Shown: positions 30,511 to 41,493, numbered from the stretch's first letter. The stretch is 64,000 nucleotides of DNA from Sphaerolaimus hirsutus (GCA_964036195.1 OZ038456.1:20226104-20290103), one strand, 5' to 3'. Numbers and translations: made by a program. Notes: generated by a model from the letters alone, not told the origin.

Positions 30511-31197
30511 GTGAGTCGTTGTGAATGTGATGATGTGAATCACTAGATCATGCGTTTTATTGCATATAGTTAAATGTGTGCTGGTTCTACCGTAATTCAT
30601 CGAAATACCCCCCCCCCCCTCGAAATACCTCCCGTCTCGAAATACCCCCCTCAAAATGGTCACTATGAAATAATTACCCACCCCCTCGAAATCCCCCCCC
30701 CCAAAATTGAGTGTAAAGAGGACATAGATCAAAAAAGCTGTGGTTTGGGACCTGGTCAATGCTGAACACAGTTAAAAACAATGACTGTGTTTAGCATTCG
30801 AAAAATAACCCGTGATTTATATTTTCAAATATCACAATAAATATAAATAACCCGTGATTTATATATATTTATATTTTTTCCAAATTCTGAGTGATATATT
30901 TATATATATTTTTTAAATTTGAAAAAAAATCACTAAGAAAATCACTCATACTTGATACATTGTGGTGCAATTATAGCGCTTTATGACTAAAACATCTAAT
31001 CTGTGCAAGAGAAATTTGCAAGTTATTTTCTCCAGAAAATCTCTCGTTTCATGAAGAGCATTATTGGGTTAGAATTGTATTTGAAGCAGGTAAATATTGT
31101 GCCTACACACTAGTTTTGACCCTGACTTTTTTGAAAACTGAAATGGCCAAAAATGGTGACATGTTTCCATCAAGTTTTCCACTACTGAAAGCTATAT

Positions 31198-31759
31198 ATA
31201 CAGGGTGGAGCACGGCAGGCGCACGGTTTCAATCTGCTCTCAACAAGTCAATTTTAAATGAAACCTGTTCAAATTTGGTATGGCAGTAGATAAATGCACC
31301 CCATTTAGTATGTTAAGAGCACACATTCATATAGCAAGATTTTTATGTCGGAATGTGTAGCACATTCGTGTGTGAATGGATGTTTTCCTTTGGAGTTATG
31401 TGAAGGAGAAGGTCCACAGTCCACAGTTGCCCAAAATGATGGACATTGAGCAGTTGAAGCATCTGATGGTCCAGCAGTTGAAAGAAATTTTGCCTAACAT
31501 GCGTGTGAATGTTGTGGGTGAAATGCTTAATCATTTGGATATTGCGATAATGGCATTGGTTCTGTGGAGTGACATTCTTTCATATGGTTTGATGTATGTG
31601 AAAATTTGATATGAATGATATGCGATATGAATGCGTGCTCTTTACATACTAAATGGGGTACATTTATCTACTGATATACCAAATTTCAGCACTTTTCATT
31701 AAAAATTGACGTGTTGGGAGCAGATTGAAGCTGTGCGTCTGACGTGTGCCACCTGGTAC
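31198..31759 (+). mobile_element. Mariner/Tc1-type derivative with transposase remnant
   Basis: TIR of about 40 bp, TACAGGGTGGAGCACGGCAG against GACGTGTGCCACCTGGTA, with TA borders. It is an internal-deletion derivative that kept the 3' end of a transposase gene (31376-31609). Confidence 0.82.
31376..31609 (+). pseudogene. Mariner-type DDE transposase, C-terminal remnant
   Basis: The frame contains DVFLWSYVKEKVHSPQLP followed by IEQLKHLMVQQLKEI. This is the typical C-terminal stretch of Tc1/mariner (DDE_3) transposases: (D)xFLWxxVKxxVxxP, then a helix with xxLKxxI. The catalytic Asp residues and the DNA-binding domain are absent. The stop at 31607-31609 is near the expected end. Confidence 0.72.
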
Positions 31760-33027
31760 GTTCAGTTTTCACAAATGGCATGAATTTTGGTGGGTGGTGT
31801 TGGCAAATCACTAGTTTGATTACAACTGAAACTCAAATGATGACAAATGGTGACATTCCCAACAATTAGTTTTCATTTTGTATGTGACAAAAATGTAAAC
31901 TGTTTTAGTAACTTTTTATTTATGTCATCCTGCCATGAATTCTATGGTTATCTTTTAGGTATAAAGCATCTCTCTATCCTATAACATACTTTTCTGAAAT
32001 AAAACATGACTTTGAATAAAAAATACCAATTTGATGTGATTAAAATTTATCTACAGTAATTGAAAGCTCATTTTTGAAAACTGACGATGCTTGGTGACAT
32101 GCACCTGCACCAATGTGAGCTGTTTTCAAATATGGGGAACAATTGTGGAAAACTGTCACTATGGTGTTACTAGTGTCATCACAATGTTGCCAAAATGTAG
32201 CCATGTGTCCAAAAATGAGTTTTCACAGCACATCACAATTGAAAAAGTGCTGAGCATGAGCACCTATTTAGTCAAACATCCATTGCCACAACCAGGCGCT
32301 ATAGGTTGAGTGTAAATATTTGCAGTGCAATATATTTTTGAAGTTTTCATTGAGGTTAAACTGAAGGTTGAATTTTTCTGTGATATTTGCTTGATGTTTT
32401 CACTTGTAAAATATTGGATAACTGAATACTGCTTGTGGAATGATAATAAATGGACTGTGGTATATTAAAGGACATTTTTTGTGCCTGCAAATGGTAAATA
32501 AAGCCCAGAATATTGCTTGAAATTGAAATAAAGCGCAAGTGATTTTTTGAGATTTTTTTCGAGCTTAGAGTTATTTTTTCAGTAATTTAATTATATTTTC
32601 TGGAGACCTAGAGTGATTTATATATATTTATATTTTTTCCAATATTGGAGTGATATATTTATATATATTTTCCAAAAAATCGGTGATTTTTTTGAATGCT
32701 AACTGTGTTACGTTAGAACATGGTTTATACCATCTACATACTTATAGAAGTCTATAGACCCTTATACATGGTGCTTATTGTTGAATTTTTCTATATCGAC
32801 ATACGTTACAGACAACAAATTAGCAGAGTTGTGCAAATACTGGTATTTTTGGAAAACGTCAACGTAAACGTAAATCCCTTTTTCAAATCAAAAGTATCAA
32901 TACAAAAAGGTAAGGTATTTTTAAAATACCAAGGAATACGTAAAATAAAACGAAACGTAAACATTTTTTTTACACACAGTATTTGCCATTGTGCTTTGGA
33001 AAGTACCAAACTTTTCACACGTCATGA

Positions 33028-33226
33028 CTGGCGTCACTCCCAGACCCTATAAAATGCTCTGTAAAATGTCAAATGTCATGCAAAGTGTCTAAAGTCATGC
33101 AAAATGCTCTGGCAGGTGGCAAATCTTTGCCATTTTGCTGGGCATTTTACATGAGTTTTGACATTTGCATGAAATTTAAAATTTCACACGGCATCCTACA
33201 GAGTCTGGGATTGGCTGGCACCAGAG
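33028..33226. mobile_element. CCCAGACCCTGT-type MITE
   Basis: CTGGCGTCACTCCCAGACCC and AGAGTCTGGGATTGGCTGG face each other around TGTCATGCAAAATG words. A diverged member of the family found in exon 6 of gene B. Confidence 0.6.
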
Positions 33227-33378
33227 GTTGCACTCGCCCTACCAGTTTCAAAATGTGTGCTACTCACAGTTGTTGCGACTGGCGTTGTCTGAATTCATCA
33301 CAAAAAAATTATTAACGCAATTATTAACACAAATAAACAAAAAAAATTCTGTGTTCAGCATTTGAACACATTTATGAA

Positions 33379-33718
33379 AAAACCCTTGTTTACCTCGATC
33401 CGGATGGTTGTGAATTTTTTAAAAACGTTTCGTTCACGCACATAATAAAGTTTTTGGGAAAATTGACCGGACTCAAAAAATCACCCAAAGAGTTATCTAC
33501 ATGATGTACGGATCGCCCCCCCCCCCCAATATAACGCCGCGTGAGCCCTGTAAGCGGGCCACACAGCGTTATATTGGGGGGCGATCCGTACATCATGTAG
33601 ACAACTCTTTGGGCTATTTTTTGAGTCGGGTCAATTTTTCCGAAAACTATACAGGGGGCGTGACCGAAACGTTTTTAAAAAATTCACAACCATCCGGATC
33701 GAGGTAAACAAGGGTTTA
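33379..33718. mobile_element. Fold-back element, 340 bp
   Basis: AAACCCTTGTTTACCTCGAT pairs with ATCGAGGTAAACAAGGGTTT. The arms pair nearly perfectly to a centre near 33548, with a GTACGGATCGCCCCCC / GGGGGGCGATCCGTAC core. Confidence 0.88.
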
Positions 33719-34187
33719 TGTACCCAGTATTCCATGTGTAAGTGCAAGCGTGCAGTCACTTTTTCATATACCGCTTTTTTGTTTGCATGTATACATGTTA
33801 CATTTATGCAAAAACATAATAGGTAATATTGTTGGCTGCAGGTGGTGCAGCCCATTTGAACATGTGCACGTGTGAACGATCACAAGTTTTTTTATGTTTT
33901 CACTAGTACCCGGGTATTTTGGTCAGGAAAACGTAACAAAACGTAATGGTATTTTTGGAAAACATAAACGTAAATGTAAGTATAAATACCCGAATAACCA
34001 GGTATTTTGGGTAAACGTAAATACATTTTTCCAACTCTGCAAATTAGTACCATGAGTTCGAAAAAAATTTATTGTGAAATAATAAGCCCCCCTCGAAATA
34101 CCCCCCTCGTTTAACCCCCCCTCAAAATTCTCACTCTGAAACAATCACGGGGTATTTTGGGGAAATACGGTAGATGCAAAATGGGTT

Positions 34188-34444
34188 TACCGTATTTCCT
34201 TGAAATACCCCCCCCCTCAAAATGGGCACTATGAATTTGTGGTCCGGGAAATGCATAACAGACGTTCAAAACACTTACTGTGTTATGTTAGAACATCGTT
34301 TATACCATCTACATCCTTATATAAGGCTGTAAAAAACTTATAAATGGTGGTTATTGTTGCTCGTATTTTTCTCCTTTTTCTCTTGAAATTTTCACTCTGA
34401 AAAAATCAACCCCCGGGGGGGGGGTAATTCGAGGAAATACGGTA
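34188..34444. mobile_element. CGAAATACC-family MITE, short
   Basis: TACCGTATTTCCTTGAAATA and AATTCGAGGAAATACGGTA. It lies just right of the 30598-34172 copy, in the same gatgc context. Confidence 0.8.
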
Positions 34445-34565
34445 GATGCGTTATGACACAGGTGTATTAGATGCGTAATGGCCGTTTTTAATGTGTGTAT
34501 TTTAAATCGTTGATTTTCCCCACCCACTGCAAGGTTGGTTTCTTATTGTGTTTAGCTATAATGCT

Positions 34566-34867
34566 GCGATTACAGCTCGGACGTAAAATTCCAGGATAAA
34601 ATTCCATCGCGAAATTGATTACATGAAAGTGGGTGATGATACAATGTGTTTATCAATACCTTCATTGTGACAAAGGGTCATCGTCCACGGTCACTTCTAT
34701 TTGATTGCGAAAATTCAAAAATTTCGATTTTACGCTGGAATTTTACGCCAGCTGAAGAAAAATCAATCGATAAATCAGCTACGCTAGGTGATTGCATGCA
34801 AAGACATAGGGTAATCAATTTTGCGATGGAATTTTACGCTGGAATTTTACGTCCGAGCTGTAATCGC
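34566..34867. mobile_element. GCGATTACAGCTCGG fold-back
   Basis: GCGATTACAGCTCGGACGTA pairs with TACGTCCGAGCTGTAATCGC. Inner words TAAAATTCCAG are repeated. Related ends occur at 19475, 39301 and 41072. Confidence 0.8.
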
Positions 34868-35237
34868 TCCATAATGTGCTTCCAGACTGTTTACATTCGG
34901 TAGAGTTCAATGGTTGCATAGGGTTTAAATTGCGACTAGATTTAGTTCAAAGCAATGTTTCCATAAAGAAACGTACCATTTCACAAGGATTCATAATGAT
35001 AACTTTTTCACTAGCAACTAAATCTCGTTTGTTATTTCATGTTATTAGTGATGGAAAATCGTCAGAAAAATGAGTCATTCAGAAACATGGTAGAAGGCGC
35101 CAATGGCGTCACAGAAATAGGGCGCCAAGCGCCAGGGGTGCCATGGCGCCTTTCGTAGATGGAAGCCCAAGCGCTACCGCCAACGGCACCATGGCGCCAT
35201 CCAAGGAATAGGGCACCAGGCGTCAAAGGTAAACATA

Positions 35238-35706
35238 TACCGTATAACCTCTAATATAAGGTATACCTTATATTGTTTTCGTCAGTTTTTTCGAGCCAAA
35301 AGTTATGCCTTATATTAGAGGGTACCTTATAATAGAGGGTACCTTCAACTATTTTCACCAGATTTTAAAGAAATTTTACCAACAGTGAACAACGACACAA
35401 TTCATTTTTTTCAAATTGGAATGTACAAAATAGGTGGTACAGTATCACTACAAAATGGCAGAAGTCGACGAAGTGCTATCGCAGTGCCCTTCTGCACCAT
35501 TTTCATCATTTTCTGCCATGTTTGGCGACCGTTTTTATGATTTTGCGCGTTTTGGCATGCAGCCAGCTGTGCCTCATTAGAGGTATGCCTTATATTAGAG
35601 GGTACCTTATATTTATTTCGTCGCGTTTAAAATAGCCAAAAGTTATACCTTATATTAGAGGGTACCTTATATTAGAGGGATGCCTTATATTGGAGGTAAT
35701 ACGGTA
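35238..35706. mobile_element. TACCGTATAACC MITE with TTATATTAGAGGGTACC words
   Basis: TACCGTATAACCTCTAATAT and ATATTGGAGGTAATACGGTA. The word CCTTATATTAGAGGGTA is iterated in the subterminal parts. Same outer ends as the CGAAATACC MITEs but a different iterated word. Confidence 0.82.
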
Positions 35707-35884
35707 TCTGATTAGGTATTTACGGTGAACGCCGAACGGTAGGAACAAATTATACTGCCCGTTCACACCCTTCACATTAATATTGTATTTGCCAAAATAA
35801 TAACAAGATAGGTAGGTAGGTGAACAGCAAGAAATACACCCGGAAGAAGCTTAGTCATATACTGATCTGAGTGAAGACTGCTAC

Positions 35885-36321
35885 TACCGTATTTCTTTTA
35901 ATAGAAGGGCGGGTCTCCAATAGAAGGGCGTCTCCAATAGAAGGTACACTTTTTCGGCTTTATTTGGGCCATGAAATCAATAGAAGGGCGGTCTCCAATA
36001 GAAGGTACAGATAGTGCTGGAATTGTGCCAAATGCATGAAAAAATAAAAAAATATCAGTGGACGCCGCAATGTAGTGGCTTTGGTCCATTGATCTGGTGC
36101 TATTTAAACATAAGATGTTGAATGAACTCTACGAATCGTAGTTCTTGTCAAATGACGAAACACCTTGAAAAACCTTGGGAGAAGGTGGAAAAAGTATGCT
36201 GAAAAAATGACGAAAGAAATAGAAGGGCGGTCTCCAATAGAAGGGCGTCTCCAATAGAAGGGCGGGCACAAAAGTTGATGAAAAAATAGAAGGGCGCCCT
36301 TCCATTAGAAGCAATACGGTA
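35885..36321. mobile_element. TACCGTATTTC MITE with CCAATAGAAGGGCG words
   Basis: TACCGTATTTCTTTTAATAG and CATTAGAAGCAATACGGTA. GTCTCCAATAGAAGGGCG is iterated at least seven times. Third word type carried by the same TACCGTATT ends. Confidence 0.82.
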
Positions 36322-36674
36322 TTCTCTTATAGTGAGAGCAATGTAATATTATGAGGGAAACAACGTGTTTGATTCAGATGGAATATGGTAGATCTCATTG
36401 TAAAGTGTGCAGTCAGTTGACCATACCTGACATTCTATTCAAAAGTTTCAAGTAAAAAGCTATGCCTTCCATTCAACAAACATCTAACGGCAAACATCAA
36501 GCGCCAGGTGCCTTTCCATCACTATGATCATGTGAACAAAAAATCTATCATTGATCAATTTCAATAGCCAATTAAAAACGTTGAAAACCGCATTTCTTTC
36601 TCAATCACAGCTAAATCCCTAGAAAAGTTGAAGACTGGACACAGCGGACGAAATCACCATAGAGCCAACATTAC

Positions 36675-36845
36675 TGGAATCCTCAGTAAATTTCTGCAAG
36701 TGGAAAAGATGAATTTCTGCCACTGAAAAGATGTGCATTTCTGCAAGTGAAAAAAGTGAATTTCTGCCACTGAAAAGATGTGTATTTCTGCAAGTGAAAA
36801 AAGTGAATTTCTGCCACTGAAAAGATGTGTATTTGTGCAAGTGCA
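36675..36845. repeat. Minisatellite, about 47-bp unit, about 3 copies
   Basis: The unit contains ATTTCTGCAAGTGAAAAAAG and TTTCTGCCACTGAAAAGATG. Copies are nearly identical. It is followed by an AT-rich unclassified stretch up to the end of gene C. Confidence 0.85.
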
Positions 36846-36859
36846 CTATGCAGATATAT

Positions 36860-37587
36860 ACTGTATTTACGCAAATAATTCCCCTTGAATCATTTTCTCA
36901 TGTTAAATCAGTGAGGAAATAATTACTCCCCCTCTCTACTGACGGAAGAAAAATACTGCTCTTTTTTGAGCAATTAATGAAGCCAGGCCATTTTGAGTGC
37001 CCATTCTATTCAAGTTTCATACTGTATCAAATTTTTAGGCAATAGTAAGTATTATTTTAAAAATGTGAAACAAATTCACCCATGATGAGAATAATTTTAG
37101 CTCATGAGACAAGATAAAATCCATGTTTGTTTGTTTTAAATTAAGCTGGTATGTAGTATATTTTTATGGAATGTGTGCAGTTGAGGAAATTTGTTGAAAA
37201 AGTGACATTTTAATATGTGCAAGACCCAAGGAACAATTTTTTGGGGGCTGTGGTCCCCCAAAAGAAGTACACTAGCAGTCAGAATAGTTGAGACTCTCCA
37301 CCTTGTTCTCATCAGGGAAATTTGTTCAGGTGAGGTCTGACTGTGTTCGCGTGCACGTCACTCCTCAATCGAGACTATATGGAAATGGCAAAAACTGCTG
37401 CGACAGCCCAATACATATTTATTTTGAGGAAATACGGTATTTTTAAACTCATAAAATAAGTGTAACCAAGTCCCTCTGAAATTAACCCTGGAGAAAATAT
37501 AAATAAACACAAGATTTTTTTATTTTCTGAGATTTTAAAAATATGAATCCCCCAGAGATTTTCAACTTAATTTACAGAGAAAGGCAC
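36860..37587. other. 3' flank of gene C, unclassified
   Basis: AT-rich. Near 37480-37560 a short stretch (TTTTCTGAGATTTTAAAAAT, CCCAGAGATTTTC) resembles the TAGCATTG-type element at 54251-55339. No further exon of gene C is convincing here. Confidence 0.35.
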
Positions 37588-37804
37588 TCAAAACAAGCCC
37601 ATCAAATGTGACTCACCCAGGAATGTGGGAAGCTCCTGCTCTGTGGTATACTCAAAGTTAGCATCAAAGCCAGCTGGCATGGCTCCTGACAGGATTGGCT
37701 GAGTGGCCGACCAGCCAAAGCGGCAGTAGCGCTGCTCTCTGGTGGTGCCGCCACCCAAGCGCCGCACGCGGAAGTAGCCCTTGTCACCTCACGAGTAGCC
37801 CCAG
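37588..37804 (-). CDS. Gene C exon 9 with in-frame TGA
   Basis: The acceptor follows a C tract. SWGYS-stop-GDKGYFRVRRLGGGTT, then a tail with FDANFEYTTEQELPTFLG. Past FLG the frame runs to TGA at 37588-37590, or a good donor (g|gtgagt) is used. Apart from the TGA at 37789-37791 it aligns fully with gene B exon 9. Confidence 0.78.
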
Positions 37805-37867
37805 CTGGGGGGGGGGTAAACGAGTGTTGAAGCTATTCATGATGGTTTTGGTTTCTTGATTCCCGGG

Positions 37868-38903
37868 CAGGGTTGGTTTTATAAAAATCATTTGTATACA
37901 AATTGTATAAACATTGTATAAAAATGTATTTTATTTTAATTTTATTCTTGTTTCATTTTATTTTATTTTATTTTATTCCAAAATAATAATAAAATGATAA
38001 AATGGACCATTTTACAAAAATTTTACAAAAATTTTACAGAAATTTTACAAAAAATCAGAATCTTGCATGCAAGGTCAGAAAAATGTGATAATTAGACCTA
38101 AACATGAAAAACGTGTGACAAATTTTTCCATTACTTTGCAAAAGTTGCATGCAGTAGGTATTGTTAGCTAGTTGCAAGTGTTACGTTACAATTATTGATA
38201 AGAATGGTTTGCATTTTCAGTAGAAGGATTACTGGAGTGTGCTGGGCGCATTTGTAAAACATCATGCAAAGTGTCAATTGTCATGAAAAATGTAGTAAAG
38301 AGTCAATTGGCATCTCAAATGTCAAGCAAAGTATAATTGTCATGACAAATGTCATCGTGCAGAGTGTAAATTGTGTATCTGAATCTTTTGTTTTGGTATC
38401 CAAACCTTATATTTTGGTATCCAAATCTTTTTTTTTATCCAAATGTTCACATTAGATTTGGTTACAAAAACAACAAGATTTGGATACAAAAGATAAGATT
38501 TGGATACAATTTGCTTTACAATTTCCACTTTAATTTATATTTGTCATGACAATTGACACGTTACTTAACATTTTCATGAAAATTGACACTTTCCATTCCA
38601 TTTCATATGACATTTTGACACTTTACATGGCTTGGGAGTTGGGACTGCCCCAGCTCCGAGAATGGACAGGTTGAACTATAAACAACAGAAAAAATATATA
38701 CAAAAAATATGAATTTTTATACAATTTTTACAAAAATATGAATTTGTATACAATTTTACAAAATTTTTACAAAAATTCGAATTTTTATACAATTTTTATT
38801 TTTATTTTGTAATTTTCCATTTTATTTTATTTTATTTTATTCTTCAATTTTCCATTTTATTTTTATTTTATTTTTATTCTTTTCTGAGATTTTGCCAACC
38901 CTG
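37868..38903. mobile_element. CAGGGTTGG hAT-like element, perfect 8-bp TSD
   Basis: Ends CAGGGTTGGTTTTATAAAAA and TTTTGCCAACCCTG, flanked by ttcccggg at 37860-37867 and 38904-38911. Same build as 7176-8245, including the TGTCATGACAATT centre. It sits in intron 8 of gene C, about 60 bp from exon 9. Confidence 0.92.
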
Positions 38904-38911
38904 TTCCCGGG

Positions 38912-39299
38912 GTTGACCGCGATGTGTGTAAATGTGACATATGAGGTGACAAGTAAATCTTTTTGGTGAAATGGATATCATCATGCTATTTCATGACTAC
39001 ATATCACAAAACAAGACAAACAGTCTAAATTCAAGACATTTTAGACAAGGCAGTTATTTACTAGATTTTATTCGAGGGATAAATACTACCTATTTTTCAT
39101 TGATGTTTTGCCTTTGTGCTAAAAGTATGAATATAAAAATCTTATTTTTGTTTTTTGAAACCATTCAGAATAAGATTGAATGATTCATGCCTTGTAATCC
39201 CTTCCCCACTTGCTTTGTCATCATTTGATGCACTACTTTTTATACATATATGCGGATTTAAAACAATTCATCTGTATTTGTACACTTTGCTTGTTGTTA
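38912..39299. other. Gene C intron 8, unclassified
   Basis: AT-rich sequence with a short plus-strand open frame (38971-39183) that has no recognisable motif. I see no element ends. Confidence 0.35.
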
Positions 39300-39832
39300 G
39301 GCCGGAATTAGAGCTCAGCGTCGATTCGACGTGAAATGATGACGTGAAATGACGCCGTGAAATTAATTACACGAGTGTGGATCATGCTACGGGTCTACAA
39401 TTTTCTAAGGATAATATATGAATCAATACCTTAATCGTGTCCAATACTGAGTGTTGTCAGCCAAACTAGAGCGAATTGAAAAATTCAATTTTTATCATTT
39501 CACGTCATCATCATTTCATGTCACAGTGTCAGGGAACAACTTGACATTTCACGTCAGACTATTGCAAGCAGCAGTCTGACGTGAAATGTCAAGTTGTTCC
39601 CTGACACTGTGACGTGAAATGATGATGACGTGAAATGATAAAAATTGTATTTTTCAATTCGCTCTAGTTGTGGCTGATAACACTCAGTATTGGACACGAT
39701 TAAGGTATTGATTCATATATTATCCTTAGAAAATTGTAGACCCGTAGCATGATCCACACTCGTGTAATTAATTTCACGACGACATTTCACGTCATCATTT
39801 CACGTCGAATCGACGCTGAGCTCTAATTCCCG
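39300..39832. mobile_element. Near-perfect fold-back, 533 bp
   Basis: GCCGGAATTAGAGCTCAGCG pairs with CGCTGAGCTCTAATTCCCGC. The arms of about 260 bp match almost base for base around a centre near 39566. The word TTTCACGTCATCA recurs many times. Confidence 0.9.
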
Positions 39833-39848
39833 CTTTAAACAGCACGGG

Positions 39849-40475
39849 TAGGGTTCAAACGGGATTGACTTTTCGGGATTGGGATTGGTTTTTTGAGATT
39901 TCGGATCGGGATCAGGATTGGCCTTTTGGGATCAGGATCGGGATCGGGATTGGCTTTTTGAGATTTGGGTATTGGGATTTACCATTTGGGATCGGAATTG
40001 GGATCAGGATTGGCATTTTTTCAGGATCGGGATTGGCATTTTTTGGGATCCGGAATTTGGCCAAAAAAAATGGTTCTCAAGGGATAATCTTTCACAAAAT
40101 GGTCTAAAAACACATCTGAACAGATGTCAACATGTGGGATAAAATGAACAGAATGGGTTTATAGCACCTCTATGCTCATATACCAGAGATACAATCACTG
40201 CGAGGTGGGTGTCTGCGCGCTGGCGCGCGAAGATTTTGCTAACTGCAAGCAAAATTGTCACATAAAAGTGCCATCTCTGGCATCTTTTATGTCTGGTTGG
40301 GGGCGATGATTTTTCGCGGGATTGGGATAGGTGTTTCAGGATCCGGATTGGGGTGTTCAAAATTTCGGTACCGGGATCGGGATTGTGTTTTTCAGATTTC
40401 CGGATCTGGGTCGGGATTGGGACCACAAAATCCCAAAAATTTGGGATTCTGGATCGGAATCCTGTTTGGACCCTA
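39849..40475. mobile_element. TAGGGTTCAAACGGG hAT-like element
   Basis: Ends TAGGGTTCAAACGGGATTGA and CGGAATCCTGTTTGGACCCTA. GGGATCGGGATTGG words at both ends, as in the perfect copy 57671-58225. Flanks agcacggg and agcactgg are similar but offset by one base. Confidence 0.78.
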
Positions 40476-40486
40476 GCACTGGAGCC

Positions 40487-40716
40487 AGTTTCGCAAGTGG
40501 AGAAGTCAAATGGCAAATGCCAAATGAAATGACAAAAGCGAAGTGAAATGAGAAGTAAATTGGCAAAAGTGAAGAGAACTTTTCTTTTCTTTTTCTTGTT
40601 TACTTTGCATTTGGCAATTTACTTGCCATTTCACTTCACTTCACTTTTGCCACATTATTTAAATTTTGCCATTTTACTTCTCACTTCGCCACTTATTGCG
40701 GAACTGGCACCTGGTC
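40487..40716. mobile_element. MITE with TTCCGCAAGTGG-type ends
   Basis: GCCAGTTTCGCAAGTGGAG and CCACTTATTGCGGAACTGGC face each other around AAATGGCAAATGCC and ACTTCACTT words. Related to 52457-52870. Confidence 0.65.
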
Positions 40717-40841
40717 CCTAGAAAGCAAATATGCAATGGCAAATCTAGAATTTGCATGCGATAAGCGATAAGCATTTTTAAGCATTTTAAAAAATTTGAT
40801 TAAATTTTTAAATCGCAGTATCTGATCATATGTTTGTTAAA

Positions 40842-41041
40842 AGCAGAATAGTAGAGTCCTTTAACCTACCACACCACTAGGTAATGTACCACTCTCATGG
40901 TCATAACTCTCCAATCCGGACACTTGCCAGAAAAACAAATGACATCATTGGCACGCCTTGTTTACTTGGCACCGTGCCAAGAAACAACGAGTGGTACATT
41001 ACCTAGTGGTGTGGTAGGTTAAAGGACTCTACTATTCTGCT
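40842..41041. mobile_element. Fold-back MITE, 200 bp
   Basis: AGCAGAATAGTAGAGTCCTT pairs with AAGGACTCTACTATTCTGCT. gttaaa is present at both flanks, a possible TSD. Arms of about 55 bp match perfectly. Confidence 0.82.
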
Positions 41042-41070
41042 GTTAAATTGCTGGCAAACATTCTGGCGCT

Positions 41071-41493
41071 TAAGCCGGAATTACAGCTCAGCAGCATTTG
41101 ACTTGAAATGATGACGTTGTAGAATTGATTACATCACAATGTACAGCGTTGAAATTTCAGAATTTGATAGTTCTAGTAATTGTGTGTAATGTCCTAAAAA
41201 AAATTAAGAAAATAATTATTATTTAATAAGTTATTAATTTTACTTCGATATTTACACATTCTACATCAACATTTCACATCAAACGTTTTACGTCACCAAA
41301 AAATTTTGACGTTAAATTAATAACTACTTAAATAATGATTATTTGGTAAAAATTATTTTGGGACATTACACACAATTACTAGAACTATCTAATTCTGAAA
41401 TTTCAATGCTGTACCTTTGTCTATTTTGATGTACTCAATTTTACAACGTCATCATTTCACGTCAAATGCCGCTGAGCTGTAATTCCGACTTTA
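41071..41493. mobile_element. Fold-back related to 39300-39832
   Basis: TAAGCCGGAATTACAGCTCA and TGAGCTGTAATTCCGACTTTA pair. ATGATGACGT / ACGTCATCAT words inside. Centre near 41282. Confidence 0.8.

Larger units (their letters stand above)
30792..32701. mobile_element. TAGCATTC hAT-like element, perfect 8-bp TSD
   Basis: Ends TAGCATTCGAAAAATAACCC and GATTTTTTTGAATGCTA, flanked by actgtgtt at 30784-30791 and 32702-32709. TATATTTATATTT subterminal words. It contains a nested mariner derivative (31198-31759). The rest has no recognisable transposase. Confidence 0.9.
32824..34039. mobile_element. CAGAGTTG/ACGTTTACG hAT-like element, perfect 8-bp TSD
   Basis: Ends CAGAGTTGTGCAAATACTGG and ATACATTTTTCCAACTCTG, flanked by caaattag at 32816-32823 and 34040-34047. 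AACGTAAACGTAAAT words at both ends. Hosts a CCCAGACCC MITE (33028-33226) and a fold-back (33379-33718). Confidence 0.9.
30598..34172. mobile_element. CGAAATACC-family MITE split by two hAT-like elements
   Basis: Left TACCGTAATTCATCGAAATA, right TTTGGGGAAATACGGTA. Its parts at 30598-30783, 32702-32823 and 34040-34172 line up in order with the uninterrupted copy 17530-17959. It hosts 30792-32701 and 32824-34039. Confidence 0.85.
35046..36524. mobile_element. Decayed GCGCC-family element hosting two MITEs
   Basis: Left TAGTGATGGAAAATCG with GGCGCCAAGCGCC words at 35090-35230, right GCGCCAGGTGCCTTTCCATC to ACTA at 36524. The flanks give no TSD, so the two ends might come from different insertions. 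Confidence 0.45.

Noticed and set aside
30366..30512. Bacterial contamination as source of the GC-rich island
   Set aside because: The block is only about 140 bp and embedded in ordinary host-like sequence; contamination would normally form a whole contig or end at a gap. Left open as unknown.
32824..34039. Treating 32824-33030 and 33900-34039 as two separate solo elements
   Set aside because: Both ends share the exact 8-bp duplication caaattag and their joined flanks rebuild the host MITE, so they are one element with insertions.
39865..40516. Open frames over CGGGATCGGGAT repeats (also near 57677-58171)
   Set aside because: Low-complexity Asp-Arg or Gly-Ile repeats in an element defined by TIRs and a TSD; no independent coding signal.
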